Source: Streptococcus azizii (GTDB taxonomy: Bacteria > Bacillota > Bacilli > Lactobacillales > Streptococcaceae). Taken from it: a stretch of DNA of 64,000 nt. This document shows, in pieces, positions 26,421 through 35,836 of this stretch. Numbering within the stretch: the first letter of the stretch is position 1; the number at the start of each line of letters is the position of its first letter. The DNA lies in the NCBI RefSeq assembly GCF_001984715.1, contig NZ_MSPR01000011.1, positions 1-64,000 on the forward strand, in the 5' to 3' direction. The notes beneath the pieces are model-generated. The model had not been told where the DNA came from. It worked only from the letters and a program-made list of their open reading frames with translations, and made no database searches. A program made the translations under genes and the position numbers.

Positions 26421-27055
26421 ATATTATAGTCTTTTAGTTTACTTTTAGTATTTAGACGAGTGAAAAGCTCCACAGGAGCTTTTCGCTCAGCAAGTGTATA
26501 CTCAACGAGTGAGCAAACAAGTTGGGAATCAGGGGTATCTTCTCTGATTCCCTATTTTTGTCGGAGCTATCGTAGACGATAGCTGTCTTGCTGCTATGCC
26601 TGTCTTTTGAAGGATTGACACTCCCAATGCTAATTTCATTATAATCGAAGGCGAAGGTAGTTGAAATAAGAAAAAGATACAAAGGACGTGTAAAAAGCGA
26701 CTGAAAAATAGGAGGCTGCCGCAGTGTTCGATGAACACAAGAAAGCCTATCTTTTTTCCGAGGTTTTAGGCTGAACTCAATTACACAAGATGTGAGGACG
26801 TTAAAAGGTCTAAGTGAAAATAGGAATTCTGACGCAGAGTCTAGAGACTCTAGAAAGAATTATCTTTTTCACACAGACCTTAGTCCGAACTCAATTACAA
26901 GATACAAAACCTGAGAAAAGCTCAAAATGTACCTTAATATAGAAGAAACTCTCCACTGGATAGTTTCTTCTATATCTATAAGTGAACATCGTTCACAACG
27001 GCTACAGCAAAATAGGAACTTTGATTAAGTATCCTTTTGAGTTTTAAAGAGTATT
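26421..27055. repeat. composite of MITE end and BOX-like modules
   Basis: It starts with a MITE terminal sequence (TATAGTCTTTTAGTTTAC at 26425), then AAAGCTCCACAGGAGCTTTT, followed by three BOX-like modules with the hairpins GTGTTCGATGAACAC, TCTAGAGACTCTAGA and the GAAACTCTC/GATAGTTTC pair. It closes with a boxA-like end (GTATCCTTTTGAGTTTTAAA). The last two modules are nearly the reverse complement of 1660-1860. Confidence 0.72.
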
Positions 27056-27408
27056 ACAATGGAGAATTGGAAATACGGATATAGACAAAAAGATGATGTC
27101 ATGTGGATGGTTGAAGAGTATAAAGTAGGGTGAGGGGATGTTACTGGGGTTTGAAGAGACTGGCGCAGAATGACTAAAAAAGACCAATCCACTGTATCTA
27201 CAGGAACTGGTCAGATGTTTTATAGTCATTTTCTACCATTTGTCAAGCCTTTCAAGGTATTTGACAAAAAATATTTTGAGTTCAGTAGTCAAAATAAGGA
27301 AATTATTTTATTTTGGATTAAAGTTTAGTATAAAAAGTGTATACAAAACGAACACCTTATTTTGTAATTTTTTTGATAAGGTGTTACAATAATATGGCAT
27401 AAACAATT

Positions 27409-28611
27409 TTACTGATTTTGGGTTGAAATATAATCGTAAAGTTTGTTATGCGTTATGAGGTAATACATTGTCCGGATGAGACGATGTATGGAGGCAATCG
27501 TGTGTGGCTTAGTTGAAGTCGTTTGCGATTGTCTTTTTCGTTTCTCATAAAAGTCTGCGATATGGCAAGGATTGGTGTGACTGGCTGAAGCGATATTGTG
27601 AATACACTTAAACAGAATCTTTCTAGCATAGGGATTCCCACGTTTGGTAATGTGTTCCTTCGCTAGAAAATTCCCAGATTCATAGTGTCTCAGGTCAATG
27701 CCGATAAAGGCGTTGATTTGATTGGCAGACTGAAAACGGCGAATATCTCCAAGTTCGCCAATAATACTTGTTGCAGTAGTCTCAGCGATACCAGGAATAG
27801 AAAGTAGAATGTCATATTCTGGTAAGGGTTGAGCTAGTTCCACCATTTCGTCTAAGACTGCTTGTCTCTGTTCAAAAAGTCTAAGCAATTCGTTTGCATA
27901 GTAACGGACCTCTTCCAGTATTGGAGAGGTTTTCTTGACGGCACAATAAGAGTGATTAGCTAGTGCTGTAAGCTTCTCGGCTAAGTATGCCACACGTTTG
28001 TCAGAAATCCGTTTTGAGGTGGACAGACGGATGCTCTCTGAGAGTTCATCCTTGCTTAAATGAAGCACGAAGTCCTTGCAAGGAAAGGCTATGACCAAGT
28101 TCCAGTATTGTTCACCAGTTGGCGTTGATAAAAGAGTCTCCAATTCTGGGAAAGTGACCTGCAAGACCTTGTGTAGGCGGTTTTTAGCTCGAACGATGTC
28201 CTCAGTTAAGTTCTGATAGAATCGGCTGAAATCTCGCAGATCTTGATAGACTTCTTCTTGGACATATGTCGGTTTACGATTCAGTACAAACTGAGATTGA
28301 GCCAGTTTTTCAGCGTCAATTTGATCTGTTTTCCGCACACGCAAGCTATCCAGTTGCTTCTTGGCTTCTAAGGGATTGAGTCGCGTATAAGCGTAGCCGT
28401 GTTCATCCAGAAAAGCTTGAAGACGGCGGGAGTAGACGCCTGTTGCTTCAAAGATGATTTCTGGCTTATGGACGGTTCTCAAATCGCCAAGTAGCCGAGA
28501 AAAGCCAATGGCATCATTGGACATCGTGTAGCTATGAACCTTCTCACCGTTGACTAGAATGGCCACTTCTGAACTTACCTTACTCACATCAATCCCGAAA
28601 ACTGCACGCAT
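27409..28611 (-). CDS. IS110-family transposase (DEDD recombinase)
   Basis: 400 residues from ATG 28611, with AGAGG upstream and family start MRAVFGIDVSK; the frame is open 30 codons further. The N-terminal RuvC-like DEDD domain shows GIDVSK, FEATGVYSRRL, and KTDQIDAEKLA. The C-terminal Transposase_20 part has LLSIPGIAETTATSIIGELG, FIGIDLRHYESG and the conserved serine region KRGNPYARKILF. The gene looks intact, so the element may be active. IS110 enzymes insert site-specifically, guided by a bridge RNA in characterised cases. Confidence 0.92.
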   Translation of the reverse strand: MRAVFGIDVSKVSSEVAILVNGEKVHSYTMSNDAIGFSRLLGDLRTVHKPEIIFEATGVYSRRLQAFLDEHGYAYTRLNPLEAKKQLDSLRVRKTDQIDAEKLAQSQFVLNRKPTYVQEEVYQDLRDFSRFYQNLTEDIVRAKNRLHKVLQVTFPELETLLSTPTGEQYWNLVIAFPCKDFVLHLSKDELSESIRLSTSKRISDKRVAYLAEKLTALANHSYCAVKKTSPILEEVRYYANELLRLFEQRQAVLDEMVELAQPLPEYDILLSIPGIAETTATSIIGELGDIRRFQSANQINAFIGIDLRHYESGNFLAKEHITKRGNPYARKILFKCIHNIASASHTNPCHIADFYEKRKRQSQTTSTKPHTIASIHRLIRTMYYLITHNKLYDYISTQNQ

Positions 28612-28800
28612 GATAGTACCTCTTTGTCTTGAATGATTCCTTGTTTTAGTGATGTCATTTTCAATACTCGACGTCTGGCGTCCCACATACTTTGATAACA
28701 TTCTTCCTAAAACAGGTGTCTTGCCAGTTTAGTTTACGACGTCTAGCGTCAAAGGACTCTACGACTTAACAAGACACTTCTACTTTATCATCTCGAGAAT
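28612..28800 (-). ncRNA. candidate IS110 bridge RNA region
   Basis: The non-coding 5' flank has GTGTCTTG (28716-28723) pairing with CAAGACAC (28770-28777). Two near-identical 14-mers, CGACGTCTGGCGTC (28669) and CGACGTCTAGCGTC (28737), each fold as GACG-loop-CGTC, one inside the long stem. IS110 elements carry a bridge RNA in such flanks. The exact transcript limits are not visible. Confidence 0.35.
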
Positions 28801-28847
28801 GAAAAAAGTAGTGAGTACTCTCTCCCGTCGGAGATTTCCTCACTACT
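28801..28847 (-). terminator. terminator at the 5' edge of the IS
   Basis: AGTAGTGAG and CTCACTACT enclose an inner TCTCC-CGTC-GGAGA stem. On the minus strand a run of six T follows. It would stop outside transcription from entering the transposase gene. Confidence 0.7.
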
Positions 28848-28855
28848 AATCTTAG

Positions 28856-29132
28856 TATGTTTAGTTTATACCTAAAAGTAGCCACAGCTGTAATTGACTA
28901 AATCTGAAACAGCTGCGTCTCTTTTATTACTTCGATGAGTGAAAAGCTCCAGTGGAGGTTTTCAGCCTACCACCTTTTATCAAAAAAGTGGTCGTTAGAA
29001 ACTCCGTTTCCCTATTTCCAACCTTGCCCACTTCGCTCTCAAATTTCTAGGCTCAGGCTGAAACAGTTCACCGAACTGTTTCACTCTCCCAGACTAGTGG
29101 AGCAAGTACTAAAAGTGAACTAAAAGACTATA
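28856..29132 (+). repeat. MITE-like interspersed repeat, copy 3
   Basis: It starts TTTAGTTTATACCTAAAAGT and ends GTGAACTAAAAGACTATA, an imperfect inverted repeat of the start. It lacks the internal region with the TACTGACTATCGTCAGTA hairpin found in copies 1 and 2. It abuts the IS110 element. Confidence 0.7.
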
Positions 29133-29148
29133 CTGGGTATACTATATA

Positions 29149-30495
29149 TTACACTAAGCCTTGTGCAATCATGGTATCTGCGATTTGCTCAAAAGCAGCG
29201 ATGTTGGCACCAGCAAGATAGTCCTTGCCAAGATGATATTTCTCTGCTGTTTCTTTGGCAGTATTAAAGATATTGGCCATAATATCTTTCAAGCGGCTAT
29301 CTACTTCTTCAGCAGTCCAGGAGAGGCGAAGGCTGTTTTGGCTCATCTCAAGTGCAGATACAGCAACACCTCCAGCATTGGCTGCCTTGGCTAGTCCGTA
29401 AAGGACATCATTTTCTTGGTAAGTATGAATAGCCTCCAAATTAGATGGCATATTTGCCCCTTCAGCAACACAGTAGACACCGTTTTTCACTAGGCGTCGA
29501 GCCGCCTCGCCGTCAATCTCGTTTTGAGTAGCGCATGGAAGGGCGATATCGGCTTTTCCATCATAGGACCAGACAGAACCTTCGTAGTAAGTAGCCGTTG
29601 CTTTTTCGGCCGCATATTCTGTCAGACGAGCGCGGCGGTTGTTTTTGATGTCGCAAAGGAGATCAAAGTCAATTCCTGTTTCATCGATGATATAACCGTT
29701 TGAATCAGATACGGAAATGACTCTGGCACCGAGTTCCGTTGCCTTTTGGACAGCAAACTGTGCGACATTTCCAGATCCAGATACGAGGACGGTTTGGTCC
29801 TTAAAGGATTTGCCATTTGCTTGAAGCATGTTGTCAGTGAAGTAGACAAGACCGTAACCGGTCGCTTCTGGACGAATCAAGCTCCCTCCGAATCCAAGAG
29901 GTTTACCAGTCAAGACTCCAGCATCAAATTGACGGAGACGTTTGTATTGACCGTACATGTAGCCAATTTCCCGTCCTCCTACACCGATGTCACCAGCTGG
30001 GACATCAAGAGATGGTCCGATGTGTTTTTGAAGCTCTGTCATGAAACTTTGGCAGAAGCGCATGATTTCAGCATCCGTCTTGCCCTTAGGATCGAAGTCA
30101 GAACCTCCCTTACCGCCACCGATCGGTAGGCCAGTCAAGACGTTTTTGAAGATTTGCTCAAAACCAAGGAATTTTAAGATGGACTGGTTGACAGTCGGAT
30201 GGAAACGAAGTCCACCTTTATAAGGACCGACGGCTGAGTTAAACTGGACGCGGTAACCACGGTTGACCTGAACCTTTCCTTCTTTATCTGTCCAAGGGAC
30301 ACGGAAGCTAATGATGCGCTCAGGCTCAACGATACGGGCCAAGATATTTTCGCTAATGTATTCTGGATGTGCGTCAATAACAGGTTCAAGTGTGTTGAAT
30401 AGTTCTTCAACAGCCTGTAAAAACTCTGTTTCATGTGGATTGCGTGCTTTCACAGCTTCAAATGATTGTTGGATATATTCTTTTGCAGTTGTCAT
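29149..30495 (-). CDS. gdhA: NADP-specific glutamate dehydrogenase
   Basis: 448 residues, exactly the usual length of the hexameric bacterial enzyme. It interconverts 2-oxoglutarate plus ammonia and glutamate. The substrate-binding region has KGGLRFHP (93-100) and PIGGGKGG (124-131) with the active lysine 129. GVGGREIGYMYGQYKR and the NADP-fold VSGSGNVAQFA follow. The C-terminus reads LAGANIAAFEQIADTMIAQG. Monocistronic on the minus strand; an AAAGGTG site lies upstream of ATG. Confidence 0.96.
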   Translation of the reverse strand: MTTAKEYIQQSFEAVKARNPHETEFLQAVEELFNTLEPVIDAHPEYISENILARIVEPERIISFRVPWTDKEGKVQVNRGYRVQFNSAVGPYKGGLRFHPTVNQSILKFLGFEQIFKNVLTGLPIGGGKGGSDFDPKGKTDAEIMRFCQSFMTELQKHIGPSLDVPAGDIGVGGREIGYMYGQYKRLRQFDAGVLTGKPLGFGGSLIRPEATGYGLVYFTDNMLQANGKSFKDQTVLVSGSGNVAQFAVQKATELGARVISVSDSNGYIIDETGIDFDLLCDIKNNRRARLTEYAAEKATATYYEGSVWSYDGKADIALPCATQNEIDGEAARRLVKNGVYCVAEGANMPSNLEAIHTYQENDVLYGLAKAANAGGVAVSALEMSQNSLRLSWTAEEVDSRLKDIMANIFNTAKETAEKYHLGKDYLAGANIAAFEQIADTMIAQGLV

Positions 30496-30822
30496 AAAAT
30501 TGTATCACCTTTTCTAATGGGAGTGTTGCTCATAGGCTTCGCCCCTTTGGCTGTTCCTATTTCAACAGGGCAGCTGGTCAGAGGTTGCCTTTTACGAGCA
30601 TAGATTGAATATTAAATTTTCAGACAATTTAATATTTACGCTTGCTATTATAGCACCAAGTGCTGGAAATGTAAAGTGAAAAATAAATGATTTTTACAAA
30701 TTTTTGTGAGAATTTCGTTGAGCTGAGTCAACAGGGGCAGATGTTGGTGTTTGACGAGTATGAACTACTGTTTTAGGACTTTTTATGATACAATGGACGA
30801 AAGAAAGATTTTGGAGGATCGT

Positions 30823-31761
30823 ATGCCTATGCCATCAACTATGACACAGATTGCAGGTGTTCGTTTTGAAAACTGCTTGATGAATGCGGCGGGTGTTGCC
30901 TGCATGACCATTGCAGAGCTAGAGGAGGTAAAAACCTCATACGCAGGAACCTTTGTGACCAAGACGGCGACCTTAGAAGCCCGCGCTGGCAACCCAGAGC
31001 CACGCTATCAGAATGTAGCGCTTGGTTCTATCAATTCGATGGGCTTGCCAAATCAAGGTCTCGACTACTATCTGGACTATCTCTTGGAGTTGCAGCAGAA
31101 AGAACCTAGCCAAACCTTCTTTTTATCACTTGTCGGTCTGTCTCAGAAAGAAACGCATACCATTTTGAAAAAGGTTGAAGCGAGTGATTTCAAAGGCTTC
31201 ACTGAGTTGAACCTGTCCTGTCCAAATGTTCCAGGGAAACCTCAAATCGCCTATGATTTTGAGACGACAGAAATGATTTTAAAAGAGGTGTTTAGCTACT
31301 TTACTAAGTCTTTGGGAATCAAGTTACCACCGTATTTTGACATGGTGCATTTTGATCAGGCAGCAGCGATTTTCAATCAATTTCCGCTTGCCTTTGTCAA
31401 CTGTGTCAATTCGATTGGAAATGGCCTCTATATTGAGGATGAATCAGTGGTCATCCGTCCTAAAAATGGCTTTGGTGGAATTGGTGGAGCCTATATCAAG
31501 CCGACAGCTCTGGCAAATGTTCATGCCTTCTACCAGCGTTTGAAGCCAGAGATTCAAATTATCGGAACAGGAGGTGTCTTGACAGGGCGTGATGTGTTTG
31601 AGCATATTCTTTGCGGAGCCAGCATGGTCCAGGTGGGAACCACTCTCCATAAAGAAGGGGTGGGCGCCTTTGAACGTCTCACCAAAGAGCTACAAGCGAT
31701 TATGGCAGAAAAAGGCTATGACAGTCTGGATGATTTCCGTGGGAAATTGCAGTATCTCTAA
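30823..31761 (+). CDS. pyrDA: dihydroorotate dehydrogenase A (fumarate), class 1A
   Basis: 312 residues from ATG 30823 (TTGGAGGA upstream); longer frames lack a good site, and this length fits lactococcal PyrDA (311). It oxidises dihydroorotate to orotate with fumarate via FMN in the cytosol. Landmarks are [19 protein letters not shown] (68-86), the catalytic Cys133 in [19 protein letters not shown] and the FMN phosphate site [15 protein letters not shown]. It stands alone, away from other pyr genes, and has a strong terminator. Confidence 0.94.
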   Translation: MPMPSTMTQIAGVRFENCLMNAAGVACMTIAELEEVKTSYAGTFVTKTATLEARAGNPEPRYQNVALGSINSMGLPNQGLDYYLDYLLELQQKEPSQTFFLSLVGLSQKETHTILKKVEASDFKGFTELNLSCPNVPGKPQIAYDFETTEMILKEVFSYFTKSLGIKLPPYFDMVHFDQAAAIFNQFPLAFVNCVNSIGNGLYIEDESVVIRPKNGFGGIGGAYIKPTALANVHAFYQRLKPEIQIIGTGGVLTGRDVFEHILCGASMVQVGTTLHKEGVGAFERLTKELQAIMAEKGYDSLDDFRGKLQYL

Positions 31762-31768
31762 TAGAAAG

Positions 31769-31804
31769 AGCAGGTGAAAATCAATGGATTTTCACCTGCT
31801 TTTC
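31769..31804 (+). terminator. rho-independent terminator of pyrDA
   Basis: AGCAGGTGAAAATC (31769-31782) pairs perfectly with GATTTTCACCTGCT (31787-31800), then TTTC. The stem has 14 bp. Confidence 0.85.
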
Positions 31805-31869
31805 ATAAAACTAGCCTAGCTTTTTTGGGAAGAATAGCGTATACTGGAAGAAAGAAGGAGGATTGTGGA

Positions 31870-33138
31870 ATGAAGAGACGACAGGATCGTATCGGGAAAC
31901 GCAGGCGTCATCAACGCAAGAAGTGGATGGCTAGTGCTTTTTTATGGCTAGCAGTGATAGCTGGAATAGCAGGGGCTGTCTATGGAGGAAGCATTCTCTG
32001 GACTCGCCTTTCATCTGATAAGATGGCAGGGTCTTCTAGTAGCAGCCAAGCAGTAGTGGAAAAATCCATAGCACAGGAGCAAACCGTTCAGACGGCACGA
32101 GTGATGGCTCACGGAGATTTGCTCTATCATGATGTCATCTACTGGAGCGCGCAACAACCGGATGGCAGCTACGATTTTACAGAGAATTTCACCTATGTCA
32201 AACCCTGGATTGAGCAGGCAGACTTAGCGATAGCCGACTTTGAGGGAACGATTTCAGCGGACTATCCCTTGGCGGGGTATCCTCTGTTTAATGCACCAGC
32301 ATCGGTTGCGAATGCTATTCAGCAGGCCGGCTATGATGTGGTGGATTTAGCCCATAACCATATTCTGGATTCGCAGCTGGCAGGATTGATCTCAACGGTT
32401 GATACCTTTAGACAGGTGGGGATCGATACAGTAGGGGTGTATCGTGATGGCAATCGTGGGACAGCACCTCTTTATATCAAAGAAGTCAACGGGATTAGGA
32501 TAGCGGTTCTTGCCTATACCTATGGCTTTAATGGAATGGAGGGAAATCTTTCCCAGGAAGAATATGATAACTACCTGTCTGACTTAAATCTGGAACGGAT
32601 GAAATCAGAAATCGCGCGGGCAGAAGTAGAGGCAGATATTACGGTTGTCATGCCCCGGATGGGGGTTGAGTACCAGCTAGAGCCGACCGAGGAGCAGAGG
32701 ACCCTCTACCGCCAAATGGTGGAGTGGGGAGCAGACCTCATTTTCGGAGGGCATCCTCATGTGGCAGAACCGACGGAAATCATTGAAAAAGATGGGGAAC
32801 GCAAGCTCATTGTCTATTCAATGGGAAATTTCCTATCCAATCAGCGTATCGAGACCATGGAAGGAGTCTCCAATGCCCAATGGACTGAGCGTGGGGTTCT
32901 GATGGATGTGACGATTGAAAAGAAAGATGGTAAGACGCGGATTCAGACTGCTAAAGCGCATCCGACTTGGGTCAACCGTGTTGCAAAAGAAGGGACAGAG
33001 CTGTTTACCTATCAGACCTTTGTGTTAGAGGACTTTATCGAGGGTGGACCCCATCGTGGTCAACTAGACGAGGAGACCAAGAATCGGATAGATACTGCCT
33101 ATCAAGAGATGAAGGATTTTATGGGCTTGAATTGGTAG
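31870..33138 (+). CDS. CapA-family protein (poly-gamma-glutamate synthesis-like)
   Basis: 422 residues from ATG 31870 with AAGGAGG upstream; the longer frame begins inside the pyrDA terminator. A basic start (MKRRQDRIGKRRRHQRKKW) precedes one membrane helix, so the enzyme domain is outside. The PGA_cap metallophosphoesterase fold shows VMAHGDLLYHD, DFEGTIS, DLAHNHILD (the family's NNH motif varied to HNH) and FGGHPHV, YSMGNFL. No capBC genes are nearby, so polyglutamate synthesis is unlikely; streptococci often carry such a lone CapA. Confidence 0.85.
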   Translation: MKRRQDRIGKRRRHQRKKWMASAFLWLAVIAGIAGAVYGGSILWTRLSSDKMAGSSSSSQAVVEKSIAQEQTVQTARVMAHGDLLYHDVIYWSAQQPDGSYDFTENFTYVKPWIEQADLAIADFEGTISADYPLAGYPLFNAPASVANAIQQAGYDVVDLAHNHILDSQLAGLISTVDTFRQVGIDTVGVYRDGNRGTAPLYIKEVNGIRIAVLAYTYGFNGMEGNLSQEEYDNYLSDLNLERMKSEIARAEVEADITVVMPRMGVEYQLEPTEEQRTLYRQMVEWGADLIFGGHPHVAEPTEIIEKDGERKLIVYSMGNFLSNQRIETMEGVSNAQWTERGVLMDVTIEKKDGKTRIQTAKAHPTWVNRVAKEGTELFTYQTFVLEDFIEGGPHRGQLDEETKNRIDTAYQEMKDFMGLNW

Positions 33139-33161
33139 TCTAAGGATACAAAGGGTGAAAA

Positions 33162-34016
33162 ATGATGATAAAAGCAGTCGTAACAGATATGGATGGAACC
33201 TTTTTAGATGATACTGGCAGATTTAATCGCAAGCGGTTTGAGCAGGTTCTAGTACAGCTAGAAGCAAGGAACATTCCTTTTATCGTAGCGAGTGGCAATC
33301 AGTTAGAGCGGTTGTTGGACTTATTCGCAGGTTTTGAGCATCGCATCTTATTTTTGGCAGAAAATGGTGGGCTTTTCTATTACAGGGGAGAGATGCTGTT
33401 TCGCAAGGTCTTGGAGTCTAGTGTCATCGAAAAATTAGTTGACCATTATAAGGACCAGGTAGAGGACTATTGTTTGATGGTTTCAAGCGATACGACCATC
33501 TACATTGATGAGCGTTCTCCGCAGCCTTTTTCTGAGACAGGTTTAGCCATCACAGAAGTACAATTACAGGCCTTTTGGGATAAGATTGTACGCCTCAAGG
33601 ACTTGCGGGATGTGCTTGAGGACAAGACGATTATCCATGCGGGTTTTTGGGTGAAAGAAGAGTTGGTCGATAGGCTTGTGGCAGACTGTAATCAGATCTT
33701 TGGTGGAGAGGTGCTTGCCGTGACCAGTGGCTATGGTTCGGTGAGTATTTTACCGAAAGGGATACATAAGGCCTGGGGGTTGGAGCAGATTTTGGAACCG
33801 TTAGGAATTAAAGCCGGTGACGTTCTTGCTTTTGGTGATAGTGATAATGACCTGGAATTATTATCATATGCAGGGCATTCCTATGCCATGGACAATGCGA
33901 CCGCTCGGGTAAAGGCAGTAGCCAAACATATTGCTCCATCGCATGTGGACCAAGGAGTTCTTACAGTGATAGAAGAGTATCTAGAAGGAGAAGCAGATGC
34001 AACAACCAAGGATTAA
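33162..34016 (+). CDS. HAD-superfamily phosphatase, Cof type (1)
   Basis: 284 residues. Motif I DMDGTFLDD (residues 9-17) has both catalytic aspartates; motif II is VASGN, motif III the lysine in LPKG(I)HKA, and motif IV FGDSDNDLELL. Length and the C2 cap place it in the Cof/YbjI subfamily of sugar-phosphate or flavin-phosphate phosphatases. ATG 33162 or 33165 may start it. It overlaps the next, paralogous gene by 20 nt, suggesting tandem duplication. Confidence 0.9.
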   Translation: MMIKAVVTDMDGTFLDDTGRFNRKRFEQVLVQLEARNIPFIVASGNQLERLLDLFAGFEHRILFLAENGGLFYYRGEMLFRKVLESSVIEKLVDHYKDQVEDYCLMVSSDTTIYIDERSPQPFSETGLAITEVQLQAFWDKIVRLKDLRDVLEDKTIIHAGFWVKEELVDRLVADCNQIFGGEVLAVTSGYGSVSILPKGIHKAWGLEQILEPLGIKAGDVLAFGDSDNDLELLSYAGHSYAMDNATARVKAVAKHIAPSHVDQGVLTVIEEYLEGEADATTKD

Positions 34017-34809
34017 ACTAATCGCTTTTGATATGGATGGAACTTTTTTAGATTCGCAAAATGACTATGATCGCGAGCGCTTTGCACATGTTTGGCGTCA
34101 GTTGCAGGAGCGAGGCATTCGGGTCGTAGCGATTTCGGGCAACCAGTACCAGCAGATTCGCTCGTTTTTCCCAGATATTCATGACCAGATGACTATTGTG
34201 TCAGAAGTAGGGTCTGTCATTGTAGAAAATGGCCAACGGATTGCGGAGTACCATTTTGAGTCAGAAACGGTGGAGGATTTGATCGGCTTATTGGCGCGAA
34301 AAAATCTTTTACACCGTTGCTCCATTAGTGGCTTAAAAGCCCTCTATTTTGCCCAAAGTGCGCCAGAAGATTTCAAACAGTTGATCACCAAGCACAACTA
34401 TGAGTGGCAGGAAATTGACGATTTGAGGAGGCTACCAGATGATGCCTTTACCATTTTGACCTTGGATGTGCCAGAGATGGATATACAGGCCCTAGTGGCA
34501 GAGCTAAATGAAAGGGGAAAGGGGAAGGCGCGTGCGGTGTCCAGTGGTTTTAACTTTATTGATATTGTACAGCCAACCGTCAATAAAGGTGTTGCCCTTG
34601 ACTTTCTCGCTAAACGCTGGCAAATAGAGCCTTCTGAGATGATGGCTTTCGGTGACAGCGACAATGATTTGGAGATGTTGCTGTATGCAGACCACTCCTA
34701 TGCGATGGCCGGTAGTCCTAAGAGTGTTTGTCAGGCAGCAAGATTCCAGGCGCCATCCAATGATGTGTCGGGTGTGTTGCAGGTGATTGAAGAAGTGGTC
34801 TTATCTTGA
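33997..34809 (+). CDS. HAD-superfamily phosphatase, Cof type (2)
   Basis: 270 residues, paralogue of the preceding gene. Motif I is DMDGTFLDS, motif II ISGN, motif III the lysine of TVNKGVALDFL, and motif IV FGDSDNDLEML. AGAAGGAGAAG precedes ATG 33997, which lies inside the upstream gene. The pair forms an operon ended by a terminator that overlaps this stop codon. The two probably differ in substrate. No substrate can be named. Confidence 0.9.
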   Translation: MQQPRIKLIAFDMDGTFLDSQNDYDRERFAHVWRQLQERGIRVVAISGNQYQQIRSFFPDIHDQMTIVSEVGSVIVENGQRIAEYHFESETVEDLIGLLARKNLLHRCSISGLKALYFAQSAPEDFKQLITKHNYEWQEIDDLRRLPDDAFTILTLDVPEMDIQALVAELNERGKGKARAVSSGFNFIDIVQPTVNKGVALDFLAKRWQIEPSEMMAFGDSDNDLEMLLYADHSYAMAGSPKSVCQAARFQAPSNDVSGVLQVIEEVVLS

Positions 34810-34827
34810 TGGGATAAGACCTTTTTT
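34797..34827 (+). terminator. rho-independent terminator of the HAD operon
   Basis: GGTCTTATC (34797-34805) pairs with GATAAGACC (34813-34821), followed by six T. The left arm lies within the end of the coding region. Confidence 0.85.
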
Positions 34828-34950
34828 GAGAGCCGACTAATTGGTGTTGGCGTTCTTACCCATGGGTGGAATATATACTGGATGCAAGAGAAAAGCACGA
34901 TAGGGGACTACCGTGTCTTTATTGTTTCTGAGCCAGAAGCTAGCTAGATA

Positions 34951-35219
34951 GTTTAATACTCTTTAAAAATCAAAAGGATACGTTGGCAAGAGTCTCGGTG
35001 AATTGTAACTGAGTTCAGCCTAAAACTTCGGAAAAAAGATAGGCTTTCTTGTGTTCATCGAACACTGCGGCAGCCTCCTATTTTTCATTCGGTTTTTTGA
35101 CGGCTTCACATCTTAACTGAACACGCCCTAAACTCTGTGTGAAAAAGATAAATACTCCTAGGAACTCCAGTTTCTTCGTCGTCGTTTCCTAGTCTACTCT
35201 TGATTTTTATTGAGTGTTA
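34951..35219. repeat. BOX-like element, complete
   Basis: It has both outer ends: boxA-like ATACTCTTTAAAAATCAAAAG at the left and boxC-like CTCTTGATTTTTATTGAGTG at the right. Inside are a GTGTTCATCGAACAC hairpin module and a start of a second module (TCTTAACTGAACACGCCC). It is one of the clearest complete examples in the window. Confidence 0.78.
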
Positions 35220-35836
35220 GTTAGCGAGAGGAGTAAGCTCTAAATTGAGACTGTCTGCCACGATGAAAATGCCTGAAATACTAATGTTTCAGGCATTCAG
35301 AAGACTTGAGATATTGAACTCAAATCTCAGATATAGGATTCTCTAGATTTTTTAATACCTTATGGTATGGTATTTTTTTAATAAGCTAAAACGATGCGTT
35401 TATAAATAGATATGAATTGCATATATGAGATTTACTTCAAATATTGTTTTCTTCATTTTACTTTATGAAAACAAGGGCTTTTTTTAATGGTTATACTATA
35501 TGACAATGAACGACGGTAAAGTTTGCATTTACATAGGGGAAAATTAAAATAGTAGGGCATTTAATAGTGATAGAAATTTTTATCATAGTAAAGCCCTTTT
35601 TAGCTTTGTCATGTTATTTTTATCAAAAAAGTCCCTACCTAATAAACTGGATATAGGATTTTGAACTTAATAATGTTAATCCAGTGGGAAATTTCAAACG
35701 ATGCAGTCTAATCCTAGCCTTGTTTGGAACTGGCCTTGGAATCGCTCTTTTATTTCTAGGCTCGGGTTGAAAAAGTCAGTGTTTTACCTCGCTTTTTCAT
35801 TTTTAGGCTCGGGTTGACAAAGTCTACTAGACTTTG
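35220..35836. other. 617-bp spacer with hairpins and a possible small RNA
   Basis: No gene is seen. A hairpin AATGCCTGAAA/TTTCAGGCATT lies near 35267-35297. Near 35553-35606, GGGCATTTAATAGTGATA pairs imperfectly with TATCATAGTAAAGCCC and is followed by TTTTTA, a terminator-like end without an upstream gene. The last 130 bp carry BOX-like modules (TTTCTAGGCTCGGGTTGA twice and ACAAAGTCTACTAGACTTTG). Confidence 0.4.

Larger units (their letters stand above)
27230..28855 (-). mobile_element. IS110-family insertion sequence (ends approximate)
   Basis: One transposase gene with about 180 bp of flank on its 3' side and 245 bp on its 5' side. No long terminal inverted repeats are obvious, which is normal for IS110. 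The 3' flank has a 10-bp inverted pair (AACACCTTAT/ATAAGGTGTT, about 27350-27385). The 5' flank is highly structured. The right limit is set where the MITE-like sequence begins. The left limit is a guess. Confidence 0.6.
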
